Assembly (NCBI RefSeq): GCF_004025535.1
Contig: NZ_QJRG01000048.1
Span: 2,933-66,932, forward strand
DNA length: 64,000 nt
Direction: 5' to 3'
Source of the DNA: Pseudomonas alkylphenolica
GTDB taxonomy: Bacteria; Pseudomonadota; Gammaproteobacteria; Pseudomonadales; Pseudomonadaceae
The notes under the pieces are model-generated. The model did not search any database, was not told the origin of the DNA, and saw nothing but the letters and a program-made list of their open reading frames with translations. The stretch's first letter is position 1. Each line of letters begins with the position of its first letter. The translations under genes were made by a program, and so were the position numbers. Of the stretch, positions 34,269 through 42,066 are shown one piece after another.

Positions 34269-35738
34269 ATGAACGCCAATTTTTCATCTGCCCGTCCCGT
34301 TCGGATCGAGGAAGTTGCACAGTGGGACCTCGAAACCGAGGTTGCAATCATTGGTTTCGGTGCCGCCGGCAGTTGTGCCGCGATCGAAGCGCGCGAAGCG
34401 GGAGCGCAGGTGGATATCTTCGAGGTAGCCTCGGCGGGTGGTGGTAGTGCCGGGCTTTCGGGCGGTGAGGTGTATGTCGGCGGTAGCGGTGGCACCGAAG
34501 TGCAGCGTGAGGCCGGCTTCGAAGACAGCACCGACGCTTTCCAGACCTATCTCGCGATGGCCGGTGGCCCTGCCGCGGACGGTGATCGGGTGGCGCTGTA
34601 TGCTGAGAACGGCGTAGCTCATTTCAACTGGCTGAAGCAGCAAGGCGTGCCGTTCAAGGGGACCTACCTGCCGGGAAAATGGATCGAGCCCACGACGGAC
34701 GACACGCTGGTGTGGAGCGGCAGTGAATTGGCCTGGCCTTTCAGTGCGCACGCCACCCCGGCGCCGCGCGGTCATACCGTGCAATTCGTGGGATGGGGCG
34801 GCGGACAGAAGCTGATGGAAACGCTCTGCCAGCGCGCCCAGGACCTGGGCGCCAATGTCCATTTCAACAGCCGCGCATTGTGCTTGATCGTCGATTCGGC
34901 CAATGCCGTGCAGGGTGTGATCATCCGCCGAGATGGCAAGGTGCTGTCTGTGCGCGCCCGCAAGGGCGTTATTCTCGCGGCCGGCGGTTTCATCGGCAAC
35001 CGCGAGATGGTTCAGCGCTACGCACCCGAGGCGATGGTGTGCGAGCAACTGGTGACTGCTGGTAATGACGATGGCTCCGGCATCCGCATGGGCATGAGCG
35101 TCGGTGCGGCCACGCTGAATATGCATGAGTTCTTTGCCACTGTGCCGTTTTTCCCGCCAGCGTCCTTGGTCAAAGGCATTTTCATCAACGAGCGCGGCCA
35201 GCGTTTCATCAACGAGGATGCCTACCACGGCCGGGTCGCTCATTATGTGCTGCGCCAGCCGAACAGACGTGTCTGGCTACTGGTGGATGAAGAGATCTTC
35301 GGACGCCCGATGCTTCAGGAAAACATAGACATCGTCGCCGTAGGCGAAACCTGGGACGAGGTGGCGGAAGGTCTCGGCCTGCCCACCGGGGCACTCCAGC
35401 ACAGCGTGGCGGAGTTCAACCGCCACGCCGCCGAGGGGCTCGACCCGTACTTTCACAAAAGCGCCGAATGGTTGCGACCGTTGAGCACGCCGCCCTTCGC
35501 TGCGCTCAGCTACTGCCTGGGCGACATCGATGCTCATGCCTTCACGCTGGGTGGCTTGGCGACGCGTCCCAGTGGTGAGGTCCTTGACGGCGATGGTCAG
35601 CCGATACCGGGCTTGTATGCCGCGGGCCGCACGGCCTGCGGCCTGCCTCGCTGGGGAGAGGGCTACAGTTCCGGCTTGTCACTGGGTGACTCGACGTTCT
35701 TCGGCCGTGAGGCCGGGAAGTGTGCAGCGCGCCAGTGA
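34269..35738 (+). CDS. FAD-dependent 3-ketosteroid Delta4-(5alpha)-dehydrogenase-like (Kst4D-like)
   Basis: A 489-residue flavoprotein of the fumarate reductase/KstD superfamily. GxGAAG for FAD is at 29-34, GGSAGLSGGEVYVGG at 58-72, and a C-terminal GLYAAGRTACGLPRWGEGYSSGLSLG block binds the flavin. With the start at the ATG preceded by GGAG (34269), the residues at 319, 466 and 468 are Tyr, Tyr and Ser. From memory these are the catalytic positions of Rhodococcus Kst4D, which turns 5alpha-3-ketosteroids into Delta4-3-ketosteroids. The order of blocks (PAPRGH, then GAGxxxxxFFG-like end) also fits Kst4D better than Delta1-KstD. An alternative ATG at 34251 lacks a good ribosome site. Specificity is inference, but a steroid isomerase nearby supports it. 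Confidence 0.68.
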   Translation: MNANFSSARPVRIEEVAQWDLETEVAIIGFGAAGSCAAIEAREAGAQVDIFEVASAGGGSAGLSGGEVYVGGSGGTEVQREAGFEDSTDAFQTYLAMAGGPAADGDRVALYAENGVAHFNWLKQQGVPFKGTYLPGKWIEPTTDDTLVWSGSELAWPFSAHATPAPRGHTVQFVGWGGGQKLMETLCQRAQDLGANVHFNSRALCLIVDSANAVQGVIIRRDGKVLSVRARKGVILAAGGFIGNREMVQRYAPEAMVCEQLVTAGNDDGSGIRMGMSVGAATLNMHEFFATVPFFPPASLVKGIFINERGQRFINEDAYHGRVAHYVLRQPNRRVWLLVDEEIFGRPMLQENIDIVAVGETWDEVAEGLGLPTGALQHSVAEFNRHAAEGLDPYFHKSAEWLRPLSTPPFAALSYCLGDIDAHAFTLGGLATRPSGEVLDGDGQPIPGLYAAGRTACGLPRWGEGYSSGLSLGDSTFFGREAGKCAARQ

Positions 35739-35892
35739 GTCTGACGGCAGGAAGGCGCGTGAAACTCGCCCACGCGCTCGCGTCATTGACGGTGCTGCTG
35801 TACGGAGGGAATATGGCGCCAGAAGAAACCCTACAGCCCGGCGAGTAGAGCTGATACGTTTAGCTGCATGGCCGACTGAAAAGATTGGTGTG

Positions 35893-36633
35893 ATGATCCA
35901 GCAAGTCAGGAAAACCGAACGCTTGACGCTGAAAAGCGTCGTCACTCGCGCAAAACTCGTGGCCATTGCCGAGCGCTTGTTCGCCGAGCGCGGTATCGAA
36001 GGGGTGTCGTTAAGCGATATCAACAAGGCGGCGGGGCAACGGAACAAGAACGCCACGAGCTACCACTTCGGCAGCAAGGACGGTTTGCTGCAGGCCATCC
36101 TCGACAAGCATGTGCCTGGCATTTCAGCACGGCGCAACGCCTTGCTCGATGAGTTGGAGCAGCGAGGCAACCCTTCGGTGCGAGACGTGGTCCGCGCGTT
36201 CATGTACCCGTTGGCAGACAAGATGTTCGATCCCTGCGGTGGCAGGCATTTCATTTGCCTGGATGCCCAGCTGGTGGCGATACATACGCTCTCGGTGCAG
36301 AACCTGCGCGCCTCCGCGTTCAAGCTGGGTCAGGTGGACCGTTTGAGACGGGCGCTGCTCGAGGTCATCCAGGGCCTGCCGGAGTCCGTCGCCGAGCAGC
36401 GCCTGCACCTGGCGGCAGTACTGCTCCTTCACGGGCTCGCCGATCACTCGCGCATGCTGGATGCGAGCGAGAACAAGAAGGTCTTGTTGATCGACACCGA
36501 GTTGTTCATCAAGAACACCGAAGACTGCCTGGTGGCATTGCTGGCGAGCCCCATGTCACCTGAAACCATCGCCCTTCTCTCCCGCCTTGAAGCACCTGAA
36601 CAGGCTTCGGTCCCGGCTTCCAGCGTGCCGTGA
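35893..36633 (+). CDS. TetR-family transcriptional regulator
   Basis: A 246-residue regulator. The N-terminal helix-turn-helix (IAERLFAERGIEGVSLSDINKAAGQRNKNATSYHFGSKDGLLQAIL) covers about residues 24-70, and the C-terminal ligand domain follows. The ATG at 35893 is the most sensible start; the frame extends far upstream through the end of the flavoenzyme gene without homology. It lies between the Kst4D-like gene and the SDR-to-isomerase genes, so it likely controls both, with a steroid or CoA-steroid as ligand by analogy with KstR and similar repressors. Ligand and operator are unproved. Confidence 0.88.
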   Translation: MIQQVRKTERLTLKSVVTRAKLVAIAERLFAERGIEGVSLSDINKAAGQRNKNATSYHFGSKDGLLQAILDKHVPGISARRNALLDELEQRGNPSVRDVVRAFMYPLADKMFDPCGGRHFICLDAQLVAIHTLSVQNLRASAFKLGQVDRLRRALLEVIQGLPESVAEQRLHLAAVLLLHGLADHSRMLDASENKKVLLIDTELFIKNTEDCLVALLASPMSPETIALLSRLEAPEQASVPASSVP

Positions 36634-37025
36634 GGATACGCATTTTCCGTAGCGTCAGACTCATCTCTTCCCAATAACCGGCTGTCATCCGCGCGCAGGC
36701 GTCCGAGCCTTGGACGCCGGAAGTGCAGCAGCCTGTTTTCAACCCTCTCCCCCCTCCTCCCACGAATCAAGTGGTCAGCACCGTTGCGCAACGTGCGATT
36801 GCGTGTGGACGTTTATCGTCTGCCTGTTATTTAAGTCGTTCTACTCAAATGTCTATCAATTAAAGACCCGGAAATACCGCAATTCATAGTCCGTTTCGAC
36901 TATTCGCATCTGAAATCAATTTAATACGATTGACTTATATTGAGTCGCCGGCTGGCACGCGTGAAAGCGGTAGCCCCTGACTCACAGGCTCACTGCATCA
37001 CAGCAACTATCGGAGGCAACGCCCC
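36634..37025. other. AT-rich 392-bp promoter region of the SDR-to-isomerase genes
   Basis: From about 36800 to 36950 base composition drops sharply compared with the flanking genes. Short dyads occur (GTCT-N9-AGAC, AGTC-N6-GACT, GACT-N7-AGTC), any of which could be part of an operator. No ORF with a ribosome site is visible. The SDR ribosome site (GGAGG) is at the right edge. Confidence 0.5.
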
Positions 37026-37796
37026 ATGAGTGTTCAGCAGGCCGACTGGCCGAATCTTCGTTTTGACTACAAGAACTGCCACGTGCTGGTGACCGGAGGT
37101 ACCAGCGGCATCGGCGCCGGCATTGCCGAAGCGTACCGCGCTGCAGGTGCCGAGGTGACGATCACGGGCACCCGGCCAAGCGCCTGCGATTATGAAAGTG
37201 ACCTCAACGGCTTCCGCTACCTGCAGCTCGACATCGAGAACAGCGACAACATCGCTGCCGTCGCCGCTGCGCTGCCGCGCCTGGACATTCTCGTCAACAA
37301 CGCCGGCTTCGCGTTGCCTAGCACTGGCCTGGACGAATATGAACCGGACGTCTTCGAGCGCGCGGTACGCATGCACCTCGTCGGCGGCTACCGGATGGCG
37401 CATGGCTGCGCAGACAAGCTTTTGAAAAGCACACTGCCCGGCGGTCCGTCGATCATCGGTATCGCTTCGATGAGTTCGTTCTTCGGGATCGATATCGTGC
37501 CTGGCTATGGCGCGGCGAAGACCGGCGTGATCGGACTGACCCGGGCATTGGCGGTTCACTGGGGCGGGCGCATTCGCGTCAATGCGGTCGCGGCAGGGCT
37601 TACCGCAAGCCGCATGACAGCGTCGACTGTCGCCAACCCGCAGTGGTCCGCTCCCACCCTGTCGCGCACGCCGGCAGCACGGCTTGGCGTGCCACAGGAC
37701 ATCGCCGGCCCCGTCCTTTTCCTGACAAGCGCGGCCGCCGGATGGATCACCGGGCAAACGCTGCCGGTCGATGGCGGCTACACCATCGCGGGCTGA
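37026..37796 (+). CDS. Short-chain dehydrogenase/reductase, possible hydroxysteroid dehydrogenase
   Basis: A 256-residue classical SDR. The cofactor motif TGGTSGIG is at 23-30, NNAG at 91-94, the catalytic Ser near 148-151, and Tyr161-x3-Lys165 (YGAAK). The C-terminus ends GWITGQTLPVDGGYTIAG, as in NAD(P)-dependent alcohol dehydrogenases. GGAGG lies just upstream of the ATG. Between a Kst4D-like enzyme and a ketosteroid isomerase, oxidation of a 3- or 17-hydroxyl on a steroid is the obvious guess. SDR sequence alone does not prove substrate. Confidence 0.85.
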   Translation: MSVQQADWPNLRFDYKNCHVLVTGGTSGIGAGIAEAYRAAGAEVTITGTRPSACDYESDLNGFRYLQLDIENSDNIAAVAAALPRLDILVNNAGFALPSTGLDEYEPDVFERAVRMHLVGGYRMAHGCADKLLKSTLPGGPSIIGIASMSSFFGIDIVPGYGAAKTGVIGLTRALAVHWGGRIRVNAVAAGLTASRMTASTVANPQWSAPTLSRTPAARLGVPQDIAGPVLFLTSAAAGWITGQTLPVDGGYTIAG

Positions 37797-37862
37797 GCGC
37801 AGTGCCGGCTCGCCTTGCCTCTGCCCATTGACACCACCTCCCCTTACACGTCGGAGCAGCAC

Positions 37863-39125
37863 ATGACACCTGACAGCATCCGTATCACTGACCTGGGCGC
37901 ACCTGAACTTACCGAGCGGCAGCGTCAAGCGATTGCCAGCGCCCCCTGCATTGAAATGCGCGAGGAGGCTGTGCTGGCAGCTGCATGCCAGAGCACAGGG
38001 CTCTCTGATTTCGGTGCGGATGACTTTCGCGAACGGCTGCGAATCTGGCTAAAGAGCTTTGACGAGGATGCGGGGCTGGGGCCCCTGGGGCGCGCGGGCA
38101 TGTTTGGCGATGCCGTGCGCTACGCAGCGTCCCGCCTGCGCTTCGAAGACCTTGTGAAACGCTACCCGCAAATCAACGACATTGAGATTCAACGGCCGAT
38201 CATTGTCGCCGGGCTTCCCCGCTCCGGCACGACCCACCTGGTCAACATCCTGGCAGCCGATCCGCGATTGCGCTCAATGCCCCTGTGGGAAGCAATGGAG
38301 CCTATTCCTGTGCCGCAAGAGCAAATGCCAGGCGGGGAAGATCCACGTATCACGCGCACCCGCCAGGCCTGGGGAGAATTCGAAACCCTGTTGCCGTACA
38401 TGCCGGCAATGCACGAAATGTCCCCCACCCACGTGCATGAAGATATCGAACTGCAAGGCCTGGATTTCTCGACCTATCTGCCGGAATGGCAGTCTCGCCC
38501 CTCTCGCTGGCGCGACTACTACTATCGCCACGACCAGACGCCGCACTACCGTTATGGTCGCCGCGTCCTGCAGGCGCTCACCTGGCTTCAGGGCCCGAAC
38601 CGCTGGGTGATGAAATCGCCGCCACACATGGAGAACCTGCGGCCGCTGATGGCGACCTACCCCGACGCGACGCTCGTCATCACCCACCGCGACCCGGTTG
38701 CCGTTCTTCAGTCAGCCATCACCATGATCGCCTACGGCGACCGCATTCGCCGCCATACAGTCGACCTCAAGGAACTGGCGAACTATTGGACAGATCGGGT
38801 GGAGCATCTACTGCGCGCCTGTGTTCGGGACAGGGACAGCGTTCCCGCCGACCAATCGCTCGATGTGCGCTTCGACGACTACATGGCTGACCAGCAGTCA
38901 GTGATCGAACGCATCTATACCATGGCCGGCCTGCCATTGACCGCCGACACCAACGCGCGGATCCAGGCCTATCTGAACGCCAATCCGCGGGGCAAGCACG
39001 GACGTGTCGTGTATGACCTGAAGGGAGATTTCGGGGTTGATATTGCTGCCTTGCGTGAGCGCTTCGGTTTTTACTACGAGCGTTTCTCGCTGCGGCCCGA
39101 GCGTATCGAAGGAGAACGGCCATGA
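37863..39125 (+). CDS. PAPS-dependent sulfotransferase family protein
   Basis: A 420-residue protein. GLPRSGTT at 117-124 is the 5'-phosphosulfate-binding loop of PAPS sulfotransferases, and the later WVMKSPPHMENLRPLMATYPDATLVITHRDPVAVLQS segment contains the 3'-phosphate-binding Arg/Ser region. About 100 N-terminal residues precede the fold, as in the large sulfotransferase-3 group. The ATG at 37863 has GGAG upstream. Its stop overlaps the next ATG by 4 bp. In the steroid setting it may sulfate a steroid hydroxyl or an intermediate, but catalytic competence is not proven, since some relatives in catabolic clusters have no known sulfation product. Confidence 0.82.
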   Translation: MTPDSIRITDLGAPELTERQRQAIASAPCIEMREEAVLAAACQSTGLSDFGADDFRERLRIWLKSFDEDAGLGPLGRAGMFGDAVRYAASRLRFEDLVKRYPQINDIEIQRPIIVAGLPRSGTTHLVNILAADPRLRSMPLWEAMEPIPVPQEQMPGGEDPRITRTRQAWGEFETLLPYMPAMHEMSPTHVHEDIELQGLDFSTYLPEWQSRPSRWRDYYYRHDQTPHYRYGRRVLQALTWLQGPNRWVMKSPPHMENLRPLMATYPDATLVITHRDPVAVLQSAITMIAYGDRIRRHTVDLKELANYWTDRVEHLLRACVRDRDSVPADQSLDVRFDDYMADQQSVIERIYTMAGLPLTADTNARIQAYLNANPRGKHGRVVYDLKGDFGVDIAALRERFGFYYERFSLRPERIEGERP

Positions 39126-40348
39126 CCGATCTCGCTACGCAGCGCCTGCTGTCCGGCCACGCATGGGATGACTTCTGCGAGACCATTCGCCAGGCCGGGC
39201 ATACGGTCGACGCTTTCGGCAGCGAGGCCGATCCACTCGACCGCGCCGAATGGTATCGCTTCATGACCCGACTCATGCGCAACGGTTTTGAACGTTTTCT
39301 GGAGAACGCCGAGCCGGAACGGCCGCGCCTGCGCGATACGCCCTGGCGCCAATCCATCAACTTCCAGTCTCCCGATCAGGATCATCTGCTAGCCGAGTTC
39401 ATCGACGGTAGCCATGACTATGTCATTCGTGGCCATCGCGGCGGCCTGCCGTACTTCGTCATTGCCTCATGGCGCGCAACACAACCGCGCCATCCAGGCG
39501 CCATGGACTGGGCCCCGCGTGGCGTGGCCGGCCTTGGCGAATTTGACCCCACGGCGCTGCGAACCACCCATTTCATTTCGTCACGCGAGGTGAGGTTCGA
39601 CAAAGAAGGCGCGTTCGAAATCGTGGTCAGCCAAAGCAAGCCCGCTGACGGGCGCGACTGGCTGCCGATCACGCCGGACTGCGTCGGACTGCTGGTGCGT
39701 ACGCTTTACCATGATCGCGCCAATACCGCGCCGCCCCGTTTCTCCATCGAACGTATCGATAGCCCGCAACCGCGCCCGGTTACCGCCGCCGAAATAAGCG
39801 ATGCGCTCGCCAAAACGGGCCAGACAGTGCTTGGCTATTGCGAACTGGTACGTAACTGGTGGCAGGGCAATCTCAGCCAGCGGCCGAACCGCATCCGCTT
39901 CGACCGCGCGGTGTACCTGTCCAATGGCGGCGTGCCGGACCGGCACCACGGCTTCGGGACCTGGGCGTGCGCCAGCGACGAAGCGCTGGTCATCGATTTT
40001 ATGCCCTCGGCCTGTGATTACTGGATATTCCAGTTGTGCTCGATCTGGCAAGAGAACCTCGACAACTACGAAGACGGCGGCGGCCATGTACAGAAGTACA
40101 AGGCCAGCTATCGCCACGACGGCTCGGTGCGCGTCATCGTTGCGCAAGGTCAACCCGGTATCGCCGGCAACTGGGTTCAACCCTTCGGCCATGTCCATGG
40201 CGGCATGAGCCTGCGCCTGATCGGCACCCAGGGCGAGCCGCCGCAGGTAACGCTGCGCTGCATTGCTCTCGCGGCACTGCAGGAGCGTGGTGAAGAAGCA
40301 CTGGATGAAGTCGCGCCGCTCATCAGTGGTGAGGTGACATTCGACTGA
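39122..40348 (+). CDS. DUF1214-like protein of unknown function
   Basis: A 408-residue soluble protein with no signal peptide or membrane helix. The C-terminal 130 residues have the order Tyr-Trp-Ile-Phe-Gln-Leu, His-Asp-Gly-Ser-Val-Arg, Gln-Pro-Gly-Ile-Ala-Gly-Asn-Trp and a final Gly-x-x-x-x-Arg, which resembles the DUF1214 fold (a jelly-roll of unknown function). I cannot name a reaction. Coupling to the sulfotransferase by a 4-bp overlap suggests that the two act together. It is 60 bp from the isomerase gene. Confidence 0.6.
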   Translation: MTDLATQRLLSGHAWDDFCETIRQAGHTVDAFGSEADPLDRAEWYRFMTRLMRNGFERFLENAEPERPRLRDTPWRQSINFQSPDQDHLLAEFIDGSHDYVIRGHRGGLPYFVIASWRATQPRHPGAMDWAPRGVAGLGEFDPTALRTTHFISSREVRFDKEGAFEIVVSQSKPADGRDWLPITPDCVGLLVRTLYHDRANTAPPRFSIERIDSPQPRPVTAAEISDALAKTGQTVLGYCELVRNWWQGNLSQRPNRIRFDRAVYLSNGGVPDRHHGFGTWACASDEALVIDFMPSACDYWIFQLCSIWQENLDNYEDGGGHVQKYKASYRHDGSVRVIVAQGQPGIAGNWVQPFGHVHGGMSLRLIGTQGEPPQVTLRCIALAALQERGEEALDEVAPLISGEVTFD

Positions 40349-40408
40349 CTCGGAAGCAAGAACACAGCAATCGTAACTTTACATCACTGCCTCAAGGAGA
40401 AAAGCACC

Positions 40409-40813
40409 ATGTCGAAGCCTGTCGTAGTACCGGATGCTGCGCACATTCGCAGCGTGTTTGAACGTTATGCGGACCTTATGTGTGCCGGTGACGCTGACGC
40501 GATCGTTGCCTTGTACGCGCCGGATGCCAGCGTCGAAGACCCCGTGGGATCGCCAGTGCTGAGCGGCCACGAGGCAATCCACAACTTTTATCAGGCGGGT
40601 TTCGATGAAATGGGCGGGCGCATTCTGATGCATCTGGAAGGCGCCGTTCGCATCGCCGGCCACGAAGCCGCCGCTGCATTCATCGCCACGTGCGACAAGT
40701 ATGAGAAGCCGTTCGTAGTCCAGACGCTGGATCACATGTGCTTCGACGATAAGGGCCTGATCACTTCGATGCGGGCATTCTGGGGCGAAACCAACACGAC
40801 GCGCGACCTCTAG
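40409..40813 (+). CDS. Ketosteroid Delta5-isomerase (KSI), SnoaL/NTF2-like fold
   Basis: A 134-residue protein that aligns along its length with Pseudomonas putida and Comamonas ketosteroid isomerases. Tyr20 (in ERYADL), Asp44 (in SVEDP) and Asp108 (in TLDHM) fill the positions of the oxyanion-hole Tyr, the proton-shuttling Asp and the second oxyanion-hole Asp. These residues together set true KSIs apart from general SnoaL-like proteins. The enzyme moves the Delta5 double bond of 3-keto-Delta5 steroids to Delta4. AAGGAG is upstream of the ATG. It ends the cassette and is followed by two hairpins. Confidence 0.85.
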   Translation: MSKPVVVPDAAHIRSVFERYADLMCAGDADAIVALYAPDASVEDPVGSPVLSGHEAIHNFYQAGFDEMGGRILMHLEGAVRIAGHEAAAAFIATCDKYEKPFVVQTLDHMCFDDKGLITSMRAFWGETNTTRDL

Positions 40814-40825
40814 GGCGGGCAGGCT

Positions 40826-40904
40826 CTTCGCGACCTGCGATGGGTCGCGAAGGGGATCCCACCAGCCCCCCCCCCTCCGCGGCCCCCGCAAGCATTGCGG
40901 GCCG
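40826..40904. terminator. Tandem hairpins after the isomerase gene
   Basis: CTTCGCGACC (40826-40835) pairs with GGTCGCGAAG (40843-40852). A second hairpin, CCCGCAA-GCA-TTGCGGG with outer GCGG/CCGC pairs, spans 40878-40904. A run of nine C lies between them. They separate the convergent isomerase and KfrA-like genes. T-tracts are weak, so termination is likely but not certain. Confidence 0.6.
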
Positions 40905-40965
40905 CTGCTTCTTGTATGGCGGGACGTCGCCCGTGCCGCTCTGCGGTCACTGATCAGGCGGGCAC

Positions 40966-41979
40966 CTAGCGTTTTCTGGGTGTTGCCTTGCCCGCGCGCC
41001 GAGCAGGCTCCGGCAACGCATTGCTGTTCGCCGCCGCCAATTGATCGGTCAGCATCTCGGCCCGTGCCTGCGCCGCTGCCGCCCGTTCGCGCGCGCTCAC
41101 CGACTCGGCCTCGGCTTCCAGCAAGCGCTGTTGCGCGGTATTGCGCTGCGCAGACGCCTCCACGCTTGCCAGACGATATTGCTCCAGCTGATCCTGCAGG
41201 CCTTGGGCCTGGCTCAATGCTGCAGCGCGCTGCTCGCGTGCCTCGGTTAGCGCCTGCTGGCCGGCTAGCAGCTTCTGCTGCAGGGTCTGCAGGTGGCCCT
41301 GGGTTTCTTTGAGATGGGCCGCGAGGGCCTTGCTCTCCTCGCGTGTCCGATCGATTTCACGAAACGCCCGGTTTTCCACGTCCTGGGTGTAGCGCTCCTG
41401 CTCAAGGCGCAGCTGCTGCGCCTGGTTCTGATTGTTCTGGAGCTGTTGGCGCAGCGTAGCGGCATCCTGACGTGCCTCTTCCAGCTGGCCGCCCTGCTGC
41501 TCACGCTGTTGGCGCAGGTCATCGATCTGCGCCAGGCGCTGCGCCAGCAACTGCTCCAGATCACCCAGGCGGGTCTCGCTGGCCTGGCGTGCGGCGATCG
41601 CCTCTGCAGTCTGCTGGCGCGCGCGCGCAGCCTCCAGGCGCAGTTGTTCCTGTTCCGCGGCCAATTGTTGACGCTCCTCTACCAGCACCTGGCGTTGCGC
41701 CGCCAGCGCCTGTTCCGCCACGCCCTGGGCCAGCAGCGTTGCCTGCTGCCAGATGGCGACAAAGGCCTGCGCCACCTCCGCCGGCAGCCCCGGCAGCCGC
41801 GTTTCGCCGCGCAGGCGCCCGGCCAGCTGTTCCCACCACTGGTCTAGCAGCCCGCCGACCCGCGCCGGGCTGCCACGTCCCAGCTCCAGGCGCACACGCT
41901 CCACTGTCGGCCGCTCGCCACGTGCCAATACCGCGTCCGCCGCAGCGAACACGTCGTGCTCCGGTACACCTACCGCCAT
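40966..41979 (-). CDS. KfrA-like DNA-binding protein with long coiled coil
   Basis: A 337-residue protein. The first 60 residues match the KfrA N-terminal DNA-binding domain (VFAAADAVLARGERPTVERVRLELGRGSPARV, then WWEQLAGR). From about residue 80 to 320 it is an almost unbroken coiled coil rich in Gln, Ala, Glu, Leu and Arg, and it ends in a basic tail. KfrA proteins are plasmid-associated, autoregulating, filament-forming DNA-binding proteins; chromosomal copies often sit beside an integrase, as here. GGAGGG lies before the ATG. It is divergent from the recombinase gene and likely represses both through the inverted repeat at 42000-42028. Confidence 0.85.
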   Translation of the reverse strand: MAVGVPEHDVFAAADAVLARGERPTVERVRLELGRGSPARVGGLLDQWWEQLAGRLRGETRLPGLPAEVAQAFVAIWQQATLLAQGVAEQALAAQRQVLVEERQQLAAEQEQLRLEAARARQQTAEAIAARQASETRLGDLEQLLAQRLAQIDDLRQQREQQGGQLEEARQDAATLRQQLQNNQNQAQQLRLEQERYTQDVENRAFREIDRTREESKALAAHLKETQGHLQTLQQKLLAGQQALTEAREQRAAALSQAQGLQDQLEQYRLASVEASAQRNTAQQRLLEAEAESVSARERAAAAQARAEMLTDQLAAANSNALPEPARRAGKATPRKR

Positions 41980-41999
41980 GCCCTGCCCTCCGCTATATT

Positions 42000-42028
42000 A
42001 GGTCTGATAAATAAATGTTATCCGACCT
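42000..42028. promoter_or_regulatory. 29-bp inverted-repeat operator between kfrA-like and recombinase genes
   Basis: AGGTCTGATAA (42000-42010) and TTATCCGACCT (42018-42028) are inverted copies with one mismatch and a 7-bp spacer (ATAAATG). The site is centred in the 87-bp AT-rich divergent gap, about 20 bp from the KfrA-like start and 38 bp from the recombinase start. This is the expected place for an autoregulatory KfrA operator that silences both genes. Confidence 0.6.
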
Positions 42029-42066
42029 TATAAATTAAAAACTAAATAAATAATACGTTGAACGTA

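Noticed and set aside
35530..35892. Upstream in-frame extension of the TetR gene (121 codons)
   Set aside because: It runs through the 3' end of the flavoenzyme gene in another frame and lacks homology; the HTH starts at the expected distance from Met 35893.
34156..37025. Several 4- to 6-bp dyads as TetR operators
   Set aside because: Arms this short are expected by chance; only the TCCTTG dyad is listed, with low confidence.
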